DNA of 6,770 nucleotides from positions 1-6,770 of the forward strand of contig JAKQXK010000310.1 in assembly GCA_029561505.1 (NCBI GenBank), in the 5' to 3' direction. Below are positions 1 through 6,009 of this stretch, in pieces. The notes under the pieces are model-generated. The model was not told the origin of the DNA and did not search any database. It worked only from the letters and a program-made list of their open reading frames with translations. The translations under genes were made by a program, and so were the position numbers. The DNA comes from Spirochaetota bacterium (GTDB taxonomy: Bacteria > Spirochaetota > Leptospiria > Turneriellales > Turneriellaceae). How positions within the stretch are numbered: position 1 is the stretch's first letter; each line of letters opens with the position of its first letter.

Positions 1-623
1 GCGATGCGGTAGAGCGCAAGGTAGTTGGCTTCGCGGTCGGGTTTCATGAGCTTTGCCCTCGCAAAACATTCTGCAGCCTGAACGAGTTTTCGCTTTCGCT
101 CGAATGCATCGCATTCGCCAGATTCGACAGCCGCGCCTTCAGGTTCAATAGCTTCAAGCACCTGCCGCGCTGCCTGCCTGTCACCCTGTCTGCCCAGAAC
201 AATCGCATAACGAATGTGTGTCGCCGAGTCTGATTTATTGACCGAAAAATAACGCTCGTAGAACTTTTTTGCCTCTCGCCGCTTGCCACGGTTATCGTAT
301 TGAACTGCGAGATATGCATAAGCGGCGGATTTCTCATAACCATGCGAGATCGCGAGTTCGTACATATTGACCGCTTCTTCATGCCTGCCGAGCGCCAGCA
401 GTGATTCGGCTGACAAAACTTCGGCTTCAAGCCTGACCTGTGATGAATCGGTTGTCTGCAGCGTTACGCGCAACGAATCGAGTGCGTTCAGAAACCGCCT
501 GCGCTCGAAGTGTTCACGGGCGCGCTCGAGAAAATCTTCTGCCGTGACGGGCTGAGAATAGGCTGCAGAGCAAAAAGACATCAGCAGAACACAATGCCGC
601 GCGAGCGACATTGGTTTCAGCAT
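1..623 (-). CDS. Exported TPR-repeat protein, C-terminus cut by window edge
   Basis: An open frame of 207 codons runs from ATG at 623 off the left edge without a stop, so the protein is partial. The N-terminus has a basic start, a hydrophobic stretch (about residues 9-22) and an AYSQ region suited to signal peptidase I, so export to the periplasm is likely. Cys18 follows Phe, a poor lipobox, so a lipoprotein is less likely. From about residue 28 the chain is helical with TPR-like spacing: ALGRHEEAVNMYELAI near 77-92, then YDNRGKRREAKKFYERY near 109-125, then LGRQGDRQAARQVLEAI near 143-159. TPR arrays usually bind protein partners; the partner is unknown. The ATG lies one base after the TGA of the upstream barrel gene and has a TAAGG ribosome-binding site inside that gene, so the two are probably co-translated and may work together at the outer membrane. 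A second Met at codon 5 is an alternative start. Family name and function are not recognised. Confidence 0.8.
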   Translation of the reverse strand, partial: MLKPMSLARHCVLLMSFCSAAYSQPVTAEDFLERAREHFERRRFLNALDSLRVTLQTTDSSQVRLEAEVLSAESLLALGRHEEAVNMYELAISHGYEKSAAYAYLAVQYDNRGKRREAKKFYERYFSVNKSDSATHIRYAIVLGRQGDRQAARQVLEAIEPEGAAVESGECDAFERKRKLVQAAECFARAKLMKPDREANYLALYRI

Positions 624-624
624 A

Positions 625-2172
625 TCAGAACCTTACGCCAAACGAAAGCTGAAAGCCGATTGCGTGGTTACGCTCTGAACCGGGCGTCGCTTCTAAGAAT
701 AGTTGTTCGCGCACGACGTAACGATTCTTGAACATCTGTGCAGCAAAAAGTGTAATGATGAATGAATTGCCCCGGTACGAAGAGAACGCATTGCCAGTGG
801 TAGCACCGGTCGAATTGAAGCCGAAATAGCCCTGCCCATTGCCGAAGCTCGTCAGGTTGGTGTTTCCGGTGTTCTGAAAATAGAGGCGCTGGGTCAGCAT
901 GAAACCCCACGTCGTGGCGATCTTGTCGAATTCACGCTGCAGTTTGCCGAATTCCATACCCACAGACAGGTCATAAGTACCAAAATAATGACCGACAGCT
1001 TCGGTGCCCGTCGTTGGCTTATATTCGGTCAGGTAAATCTCGTCGATGACGAATTTCACGATGATGTCGGTGAAGGGCCCTTTACTCACAGGTTGCTTCT
1101 CGTCGACGACGGTGCCAAGTTGAAGCCGCAGATTGCGCCGGTATTCAATTTCAACCTTGGCGACGTCAAAAGCGGTACTTTTTGGCGCTGCCTCGGCGTC
1201 GCGAAACAGGTATCGCGGGTAAATACGCAGTACAAAGAAAGTCAGGTCGTCGCGCCCACCCATAAAAAGGCCAAACTTTGTATCGGAGATTGAGGTGTAG
1301 TCCGTATTTTGAATATAAGTCGTCGTCGAAACCGGCACCGTGCTGTTTTCGACGTTGAGCTGACTAAAGAGAATACCGCCACCGAAAAAGAAATACTTAA
1401 AATTATATTGCATCTCGATTTTCTGCGAGCCGGCATAGAATGCAGGTTGCAGAATACCATAATAAGGCGTTTGGCCATTCAATCTGAATGTCAGCTCGCG
1501 TAACGGGTTGAACTCCGCGTAGGCGCCCGCGGGTGTCTGCAACACGCCAGCAGGCTTGTAGAGATTCAAAGCCGTCGACTGCTTGTCGATCACGCCAATC
1601 GCCGAGGCAAAAAAACCAACCTCACCGATGACCTCGGGCCTTGCCTCGCAATTGGGGTTTGTCGCTGGGTCACCCGTCAAATCGTTACGCGCGTCGTATA
1701 TTTTTTGTTCGGCGAGTTTCGCATAGGCATCGGGCAGCCACTTTTGCACCGACGCATTTCGCGGGTCGAGCTTCAGCGTGGTCTCGCCTGAAAAAACAGC
1801 GTCTTTGTAGAGCCCCATCGAATATTGCATGCGGCCAAGGCTTGCCCATGATACGGTCTGCTGCGGGTTGCGCACGACGGCTTTTTGGTAGTTCTCGAGC
1901 GCCTTGTTCTTGTCGCCCGCGAGTTCATATGTGTATGCCACGTTGTGGTATGAGCGCGCTGCCCGCGAATCGTCGAGAGATATGGCCTTTTGAAACCTGT
2001 CAGCGGCGTCGATGTACCGCGAATCGTTTGAGAGGTCTATGCCCTCCCAATTGAGTCTGTCGACTTCGGCGGCGAGGTCTTTGCTGCTCTTTTTCTGATT
2101 CTGCGCAGCCAGCGCCGAAGCAAAGGCAAGTACCAGGCTGAAAAAGGTGAAATTTTTACTGCGCATTTTCAT
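625..2172 (-). CDS. Outer-membrane β-barrel protein with N-terminal TPR domain
   Basis: The 515-residue product has three visible parts. Residues 1-23 are a signal peptide: MKMRSK, a hydrophobic core, then ALAA before Gln24. Residues about 36-155 form three or four TPR-like helical pairs, for example DSRYIDAADRFQKAISLD, then GDKNKALENYQKAVVRNP, then MGLYKDAVFSGETTLKLD. From about 215 to the end the chain is β-rich with alternating hydrophobic and polar residues and many aromatics, and it finishes FQLSFGVRF. The terminal Phe is the usual β-signal read by the BAM complex, so an outer-membrane barrel is well supported. Periplasmic TPR plus barrel recalls the polysaccharide-export porins PgaA and BcsC, but this protein is much shorter and no synthase gene is in the window, so export is only a guess. 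The only Cys is at 175. Met3 (2166) is a possible alternative start, because a TATACT hexamer abuts the first ATG and no Shine-Dalgarno is visible. The next gene follows after one base. Confidence 0.85.
   Translation of the reverse strand: MKMRSKNFTFFSLVLAFASALAAQNQKKSSKDLAAEVDRLNWEGIDLSNDSRYIDAADRFQKAISLDDSRAARSYHNVAYTYELAGDKNKALENYQKAVVRNPQQTVSWASLGRMQYSMGLYKDAVFSGETTLKLDPRNASVQKWLPDAYAKLAEQKIYDARNDLTGDPATNPNCEARPEVIGEVGFFASAIGVIDKQSTALNLYKPAGVLQTPAGAYAEFNPLRELTFRLNGQTPYYGILQPAFYAGSQKIEMQYNFKYFFFGGGILFSQLNVENSTVPVSTTTYIQNTDYTSISDTKFGLFMGGRDDLTFFVLRIYPRYLFRDAEAAPKSTAFDVAKVEIEYRRNLRLQLGTVVDEKQPVSKGPFTDIIVKFVIDEIYLTEYKPTTGTEAVGHYFGTYDLSVGMEFGKLQREFDKIATTWGFMLTQRLYFQNTGNTNLTSFGNGQGYFGFNSTGATTGNAFSSYRGNSFIITLFAAQMFKNRYVVREQLFLEATPGSERNHAIGFQLSFGVRF
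631..635 (-). promoter_or_regulatory. Ribosome-binding site for the TPR gene
   Basis: The minus strand reads TAAGG here, seven bases before ATG at 623, and it lies within the last codons of the upstream barrel gene. It is the clearest Shine-Dalgarno-like sequence in the window. It supports the start at 623 and translational coupling between the two genes. Confidence 0.55.
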
Positions 2173-2178
2173 AGTATA
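2173..2178 (-). promoter_or_regulatory. Possible -10 element directly before the barrel gene
   Basis: The minus strand reads TATACT immediately before ATG at 2172, a good match to a sigma-70 -10 hexamer. With usual spacing, transcription would begin near 2166, which is the second in-frame ATG (Met3), giving a leaderless or nearly leaderless message. No convincing -35 hexamer is seen 16-18 bases upstream, so this is tentative; an activator bound at the upstream dyads could compensate. Confidence 0.3.
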
Positions 2179-2214
2179 TTAGACGCCCCGTCGCTAAGAA
2201 TATCGACTGATTAC

Positions 2215-2242
2215 GCTACAGGATGTAGCGTATTTTGCCGCC
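2215..2242. repeat. 28-bp direct repeat, copy 1, with operator-like dyad
   Basis: This copy matches 2272-2299 at 26 of 28 positions. It begins with a perfect dyad: GCTACA, three bases, TGTAGC. In this copy the arms extend to nine bases each (2212-2220 and 2224-2232), giving a 21-bp palindrome with a GGA centre. It is followed by TATTTTGCCGCC. The dyad lies 40-60 bases before the barrel gene start, a normal place for a regulator site. Its size would suit a dimeric regulator such as a TetR-type protein, but no named operator is recognised. Confidence 0.7.
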
Positions 2243-2266
2243 GCCAAGGATGGCGTCTATGCGGCA
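2236..2266. other. Bulged G+C-rich hairpin between the two repeats
   Basis: TGCCGC (2236-2241) pairs with GCGGCA (2261-2266). Directly inside it, CGCCA (2242-2246) pairs with TGGCG (2251-2255) around an AGGA loop. Only a five-base bulge (2256-2260) breaks the 11-bp stem. No U-run follows on the minus strand, so it is not a standard intrinsic terminator for the genes here. It may be an RNA structure or chance. Confidence 0.4.
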
Positions 2267-2271
2267 TTTAT

Positions 2272-2299
2272 GCTACACGATGTAGCTTATTTTGCCGCC
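2272..2299. repeat. 28-bp direct repeat, copy 2, with operator-like dyad
   Basis: This copy differs from copy 1 at the seventh and sixteenth bases only. The six-base arms GCTACA and TGTAGC are intact around a CGA centre, while the flanking bases no longer pair fully. Centre-to-centre distance to copy 1 is 57 bases, a little over five helical turns. Conserved arms with a variable centre are what a protein-binding site would show. Confidence 0.7.
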
Positions 2300-2311
2300 C
2301 ATGCGCGTTTC

Positions 2312-2336
2312 ACAGTTTCCTTGTTAAGGCAACTGT
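2312..2336 (-). terminator. Hairpin overlapping the end of the phasin-like gene
   Basis: ACAGTT (2312-2317) pairs with AACTGT (2331-2336), and CCTT (2319-2322) pairs with AAGG (2326-2329), with one internal mismatch and a three-base loop. It begins at the stop codon of the phasin-like gene, the right position for a terminator of the long upstream run. However, the minus strand continues GTGAAACGCG, with no U-run, so termination would be weak or need Rho; it could instead protect mRNA 3' ends. Confidence 0.35.
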
Positions 2337-2674
2337 TAAACGCGTTCTTTGAGGGTCTTAGAGAGGGTGCTGACTTTATCTGCCAGCTCTTGCACGCTTT
2401 GGCGGGCCATCGGGTCAACCTGTTCGAGATAACCCTGAATGGCCTGACTGACTTCGGTCGCGCGTTTTTCGTAATCACGAATCGCCTGAATCGACTTTTC
2501 TATGAGCTCATCGAGTTTCTCGTTGGTCGTCTCTGCGGTGTTAGAAGCCGCTATACGCTGGCTCAGCTGCTGAATGTCGCGGTCAAGCACGGTGAGGCCA
2601 TGGCGCACCTCTTCTGTCACCGAAATCAGCGCTTCGATGCCGGTTCGCAGTGCTTTTTTCAGGGTCTCTTCCAT
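2336..2674 (-). CDS. Small phasin-like coiled-coil protein
   Basis: From ATG at 2674 the product is 112 residues, starting MEETLKKALRTGIEALISV. It is almost wholly helical, highly charged, without Cys or Trp, and has heptad-like hydrophobic spacing through LDRDIQQLSQRIAAS, then EKLDELIEKSIQAIRDY, then the C-terminal VQELADKVSTLSKTLKERV. This resembles the short phasin-like or poly(3-hydroxyalkanoate) granule-associated-type proteins found singly in many bacteria, including spirochaetes. No polyester synthase gene is in the window, so a granule role is not implied. An in-frame ATG at 2698 would add MQITFFAA. I prefer 2674 because the extra residues are encoded by a T-rich tract and do not fit the charged helix that follows. 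Neither start has a Shine-Dalgarno. It follows the STAS gene closely and probably shares its transcript. It is cytoplasmic, with no signal peptide. Confidence 0.7.
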   Translation of the reverse strand: MEETLKKALRTGIEALISVTEEVRHGLTVLDRDIQQLSQRIAASNTAETTNEKLDELIEKSIQAIRDYEKRATEVSQAIQGYLEQVDPMARQSVQELADKVSTLSKTLKERV

Positions 2675-2727
2675 GGCGGCAAAAAAAGTTATTTGCATCG
2701 AATGTATATGTTTTCGGTCGTTTCGCC

Positions 2728-3090
2728 TTAGCCCGATATTTCTTTTGTTGCCGACTCGAGATCGTCGCTGACGTTAAATACCGATAGTAGCCGCGTTACT
2801 TCAAAAATGTTTCGAATCTGGGCGTTGAGCCCGCATAACACAACCTTCGCGCCCTCGCGCTTTTTGGCCATGCTGACAAAACTTACCAAAACGCCAATGC
2901 CCGATGAATCAACGAACGAAAGATCGGTCAGATCAAGTATGAAGAGGGCGGTACCTTTCTCAAAATGCTTTACCAGGTTCGTACGCAGCTCGGGGGCCGA
3001 AAACATATTCAGGTCGCCGGTTAAAAGTACGAGCGTGAAATTCGGCTCTTCTTTGAATGTGAATGAGAGTCCTTTATTTTTGTCGAGCAT
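2728..3090 (-). CDS. STAS-domain anti-sigma factor antagonist
   Basis: The 120 residues make one STAS domain of the SpoIIAA/RsbV type, the usual length of this family. Visible marks are the N-terminal strand LVLLTGDLNMFSAPELR (about 20-36), a second strand LFILDLTDLSFV (49-60), and the DSSG motif at 61-64. By alignment with SpoIIAA, Ser62 is the serine that a partner anti-sigma kinase would phosphorylate. The unphosphorylated form of such proteins binds the kinase and frees a sigma factor, or acts in other partner-switching circuits. No RsbW-like kinase, PP2C phosphatase or sigma gene is in the window, so partners must lie elsewhere. It sits 52 bases after gmhA and 53 bases before the preferred start of the phasin-like gene (29 before the longer alternative). 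No clear Shine-Dalgarno precedes the ATG; the start is set by domain length. Confidence 0.9.
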   Translation of the reverse strand: MLDKNKGLSFTFKEEPNFTLVLLTGDLNMFSAPELRTNLVKHFEKGTALFILDLTDLSFVDSSGIGVLVSFVSMAKKREGAKVVLCGLNAQIRNIFEVTRLLSVFNVSDDLESATKEISG

Positions 3091-3091
3091 G

Positions 3092-3132
3092 CGACTTGGC
3101 CGTACCGCAAACAGACATAGTAAGTCAAGTCG
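3092..3132 (-). other. Inverted repeat just before the STAS start
   Basis: CGACTTG (3092-3098) and CAAGTCG (3126-3132) are perfect seven-base inverted arms separated by 27 bases. The proximal arm ends one base from the STAS start codon. Pairing in mRNA could hinder ribosome entry, or the site could bind a protein; with seven-base arms chance is possible. Confidence 0.25.
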
Positions 3133-3142
3133 TGTTTAGCCC

Positions 3143-3733
3143 CTACTTGCGGTATTGTTTCTCGAAAAGCTCTTTTTCAACGGCCGCGCAGAGAATATGA
3201 CCAATGAGAATATGGCACTCTTGAATGCGGGGTGTTTCATCAGAAGGCACGCGCACGCAATAGTCGACCATTTCAGCCATTTTGCCGCCTTTTTGGCCTG
3301 TCAGGCCAATCGTCTTCAGGCCGAGTTTTTTCGCGACTTCGAGCGAGTGAATGATGTTCTTTGAGTTACCCGACGTTGATATCGCAATATAGACATCGCC
3401 TGTCTGCGCGTTGGCTTCGAGCTGGCGTGAGAAAAGCAGTTCGTAACCATAGTCATTGCCAATTGCAGTCAGCGCCGAAGTGTCGGTTGTCAGCGCTATG
3501 CTCGCAAGCGCTGGCCGGTCAAAATAGAAACGGCTCACAAATTCTGCTGCGATATGCTGCGCGTCTGCCGCGCTGCCCCCATTGCCGGCAATCAGGGTCT
3601 TTTTGCCAGCGCGGTAAGCTGCTATAACTTCGGTGCAGATATTGTCGAGCTGGGTGATATTTGCCTCGTCAGCCAGATAACGCTCTTTGGCGCTGATAGA
3701 ATCTTTTACCTGCGCGCGGATATAGTCTTTCAT
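3143..3733 (-). CDS. gmhA: Phosphoheptose isomerase (sedoheptulose 7-phosphate isomerase)
   Basis: The enzyme converts sedoheptulose 7-phosphate to D-glycero-D-manno-heptose 7-phosphate, the first step of ADP-heptose synthesis for LPS core, in the cytoplasm. From ATG at 3733 the product is 196 residues, close to E. coli GmhA (192), and is a single SIS domain. The phosphate-binding segment AGNGGSAADAQH (49-60) and the STSGNSKN turn (120-127) are intact. Residues matching the E. coli zinc and catalytic set are all present: His60, Glu64, Gln171 and His179, the last two in PRIQECHILIGH. The frame stays open up to 3802, but that start would overlap the pseudouridine synthase gene and add 23 residues foreign to the family, so 3733 is chosen. 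The 19-base gap to the upstream stop is AT-rich (TTTATTATATTGAG) with at best a weak ribosome-binding site. No other heptose gene is in the window. Confidence 0.93.
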   Translation of the reverse strand: MKDYIRAQVKDSISAKERYLADEANITQLDNICTEVIAAYRAGKKTLIAGNGGSAADAQHIAAEFVSRFYFDRPALASIALTTDTSALTAIGNDYGYELLFSRQLEANAQTGDVYIAISTSGNSKNIIHSLEVAKKLGLKTIGLTGQKGGKMAEMVDYCVRVPSDETPRIQECHILIGHILCAAVEKELFEKQYRK

Positions 3734-3752
3734 TAGACTCAATATAATAAAA

Positions 3753-4709
3753 TCAGGTGGCAGCGAAAAGCTTTTTGAAGGCTTCGGGCAGTGGCGCTTC
3801 AACGACTACATCTTTGCCATCTGAGCCACGAAATTGCAGCCGGCGCGCATGCAGCATCAGCCGGTCTGCCGGCTCACCACCGTAGGTGCGATCGCCAATG
3901 ATCGGCATTCCATATTCAGACAGGTGCACCCGCAACTGGTGCGTGCGCCCCGTAACGGGTTCGGCCCGCACCAAGGCGCGCGGCTCAAGCGTCTGCAGAA
4001 TTTCGAAACGGCTAAAGGCAAAAGAGCCTTCGGGCTTTGCCCCCTTTTGGCCGCGGGCAGCCAGCCATTCGGTGGATGCATAACGGTTATGCTTTTTCTC
4101 TGCGCGCACGAGCTCGTTTTTAATTTCCCAGATCTTTTCGCGCACTGGCTGCTTCAGCGTGACGGCCGCAAGGTACTCTTTTTGAATGAGATTCTCTTGA
4201 AAAAGGCCCGCAGCGAATACATTCATCGCCGGGTCGGTGGTGAAAAGTATGCACCCCGAAGTCTCGGCATCAAGCCGGTGGTGTATTCCAAGGTATGTTT
4301 CGCCACTGTCTGCAGATTTCGAAAGCAGCCGTTTCAGTGCCGCGACCAGGTTGTCGCGTGCGTTGTCGAGTGTCGGCACCGTGGGCAGCCGCGGAGGCTT
4401 GTTCACGACGATAATGCCGTTCTCATGATACAGAATATCGGCCTGTGTCAAATCGGGCACGTTCTGCTGCTGCGCCTGTGGCAGGCGGTCTGCCTTGTAT
4501 TCGACGCGCACCTCGATGCCGCCAAATACCGGTTTCGATGCGATACGGCAACGGCTGCCATTCAGATAAGCGGCACCGATCATGATCAGTTTGCGCGCCA
4601 TGCCACGCGAGACGCCGCCTTCGACACGTTCGGCGAGCAGCGCGTGCACGACTTTGTCGAAACGTTCGCCGTGCAGCTTCTGCGGATTCTTAAAGCCGTA
4701 TGAAGCCAT
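3753..4709 (-). CDS. RluA-family RNA pseudouridine synthase
   Basis: The 318-residue protein isomerises specific uridines to pseudouridine in rRNA or tRNA. The N-terminal part (about 14-72) looks like an S4-type RNA-binding region, with FDKVVHALLAE, then GMARKLIMIGAAYLNG, then a basic strand. The catalytic domain starts near ILYHENGIIVVNKPP (92-106). The family signature HRLDAETSG is at 144-152, so Asp147 is the predicted nucleophile. The late motif GRTHQLRVHL (254-263) and the following GMPIIGDRTYGG are also typical. Length matches RluC/RluD-like enzymes, but the exact target base cannot be read from sequence, so no symbol is given. The start is three bases after the serS stop (TGAGCCATG), so translational coupling to serS is likely. 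The pairing of a tRNA synthetase with an RNA-modification enzyme is a sensible translation unit. Confidence 0.9.
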   Translation of the reverse strand: MASYGFKNPQKLHGERFDKVVHALLAERVEGGVSRGMARKLIMIGAAYLNGSRCRIASKPVFGGIEVRVEYKADRLPQAQQQNVPDLTQADILYHENGIIVVNKPPRLPTVPTLDNARDNLVAALKRLLSKSADSGETYLGIHHRLDAETSGCILFTTDPAMNVFAAGLFQENLIQKEYLAAVTLKQPVREKIWEIKNELVRAEKKHNRYASTEWLAARGQKGAKPEGSFAFSRFEILQTLEPRALVRAEPVTGRTHQLRVHLSEYGMPIIGDRTYGGEPADRLMLHARRLQFRGSDGKDVVVEAPLPEAFKKLFAAT

Positions 4710-4712
4710 GGC

Positions 4713-5972
4713 TCAGCTTTTCAGCTTCGCCTCTATGGCAGCCCAATCGATCTTGCCAAACGGAGTCTGGTGGTATTCGAGCAGCGCCGCAACAAGCCTG
4801 CCCGCTGCGACACCCGAGCCGTTGATCGTGTGCACATATTCGTTTTTGCCCGCGTCGTTCTTGTAACGTATTTTCGCCCGGCGCGCCTGAAAGTCTTTGA
4901 AATTCGAGCACGAAGAAATTTCGAGCCAGCGTTGAAGGCCTGGCATATAGATTTCGAGGTCATAAGTGATAGAAGACGTAAAACCCATGTCACCCGAACA
5001 CAGGCTCAGCACGCGATACGTGAGCCCCAATTTTTGTAATACGCGTTCGGCGTCGTTGGTGAGAGAAATCCACTCTTTTTCTGATTCTTCGGGGCGAACA
5101 AATTTCACGAGCTCAACTTTGTTGAACTGGTGCACGCGAATAAGGCCGCGCGTGTCTTTGCCCGCGCTGCCTGCTTCGCGGCGAAAGCACGGCGTAAACG
5201 CGGTGAGTTTCACTGGCAGATCGGCGGCGTTCAGAATTTCGTCGGCATAAAGATTCGTCAGCGGCACTTCGCCGGTGGGTATCAGCGACAGGCCGTCTTT
5301 TTCCATGCGGTAATATTCATCGTTAAACTTCGGAAACTGCCCCGTGCCGAACATACACTCGTCTTTTACCAGAAGCGGCACCATTCGCTCTTTGTAACCC
5401 GCCTCTGCATGCAGGTCGAGCATGAAGTTGGCGAGCTGGCGTTCGAGGCGCGCGATCTGTTCATTATAAACGTAAAAGCGCGCGCCCGAAATTTTGACGC
5501 CGCGCTCGAAGTCAACCAGCGACTGCGATTCGGCGATTTCATAATGGGGTTTAACCTCAAAATCAAACTTCGGAATCTCGCCGACCGTGCGCACGACGAC
5601 ATTTTCCGTTTCGTCTTTGCCCACCGGCACTTTTTCGTCGAGTAGATTCGGCAGGCGCGCGAGCAGATGCTGAAAGCGCTCTTCAATCGGCGCCTCTTCT
5701 TCTTTCAGCGCCTTGAGGCGGTCTGCCACATCTTTCGTCGTTTCGCGCAGCGCGTCAAATTCGGCCTGTTTACCCTGCGCCTTTAGCTCGCCGAGCTTCT
5801 TTGACTGCACGTTGCGTTCGTTCGAGAGCGCTTCGACCTCGCGAATCATCGTGCGACGCCTTTCGGCAGCTTCTTTTAGATCTGCCGCCGAGGCCGTGTC
5901 GCCGCGCTGCGCGAGGCTCTGCAACACTCGCTCAAACCCTTCGTCGGTTTTCAGAAGCTGGTGGTCGATCAT
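4713..5972 (-). CDS. serS: Seryl-tRNA synthetase
   Basis: This class II synthetase charges tRNA-Ser (and tRNA-Sec where present) with serine, using ATP. From ATG at 5972 the product is 419 residues, close to bacterial SerRS (430 in E. coli), and starts MIDHQLLKTDEGFERVL, the family's normal N-terminus. Residues about 28-105 form the charged antiparallel coiled-coil arm that contacts the long variable arm of tRNA-Ser. The catalytic core follows: motif 1 around 180-202 with Pro199; the serine-binding TGEVPLTN loop at 233-240; motif 2 at 263-287 (FRREAGSAG onward); ISSCSNFKDFQARR at 352-365; and motif 3 NGSGVAAGRLVAALLE at 384-399. The frame is open up to 6095, but those 41 residues overlap the preceding gene and are not part of the family, so 5972 is chosen. 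No Shine-Dalgarno is seen before it (CTTTTTCCCATG). Confidence 0.96.
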   Translation of the reverse strand: MIDHQLLKTDEGFERVLQSLAQRGDTASAADLKEAAERRRTMIREVEALSNERNVQSKKLGELKAQGKQAEFDALRETTKDVADRLKALKEEEAPIEERFQHLLARLPNLLDEKVPVGKDETENVVVRTVGEIPKFDFEVKPHYEIAESQSLVDFERGVKISGARFYVYNEQIARLERQLANFMLDLHAEAGYKERMVPLLVKDECMFGTGQFPKFNDEYYRMEKDGLSLIPTGEVPLTNLYADEILNAADLPVKLTAFTPCFRREAGSAGKDTRGLIRVHQFNKVELVKFVRPEESEKEWISLTNDAERVLQKLGLTYRVLSLCSGDMGFTSSITYDLEIYMPGLQRWLEISSCSNFKDFQARRAKIRYKNDAGKNEYVHTINGSGVAAGRLVAALLEYHQTPFGKIDWAAIEAKLKS

Positions 5973-6009
5973 GGGAAAAAGTGGGGATTTCAAACAGGTT
6001 GCAAAGCCG

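Noticed and set aside
44..430. Minus-strand open frame of 128 codons
   Set aside because: It is in another frame of the exported TPR gene, which explains the region with a signal peptide, coupled start and TPR pattern.
2212..2286. Dyads resemble the TACA-N2-TGTA boxes of CopY/BlaI/MecI regulators
   Set aside because: The spacer here is three bases, not two, and no such regulator gene is nearby, so the name is not supported.
2215..2299. Two 28-bp palindromic repeats with a 29-base spacer resemble a minimal CRISPR array
   Set aside because: Only two copies, two mismatches between them, no cas gene in the window, and the spacer itself forms a hairpin with part of copy 1. An operator or dispersed repeat fits better.
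2270..2731. Plus-strand open frame of 153 codons
   Set aside because: It lies antisense to the phasin-like gene, begins inside repeat copy 2, and has no ribosome-binding site or recognisable domain.
3293..3309. 17-base palindrome TTGGCCTG-T-CAGGCCAA inside gmhA
   Set aside because: It encodes conserved-looking gmhA sequence (IGLTGQ) and an eight-base palindrome of this kind is not surprising by chance in a window of this size.
3734..3802. N-terminal extension of gmhA by 23 codons
   Set aside because: It overlaps the end of the pseudouridine synthase gene, and the 196-residue form aligns with the E. coli zinc-site numbering.
3834..4703. Plus-strand open frame of 289 codons
   Set aside because: It is fully antisense to the pseudouridine synthase gene, whose family motifs are intact; its translation shows no domain.
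5130..5645. Plus-strand open frame of 171 codons
   Set aside because: It is antisense to serS and reads as a shadow of that conserved gene.
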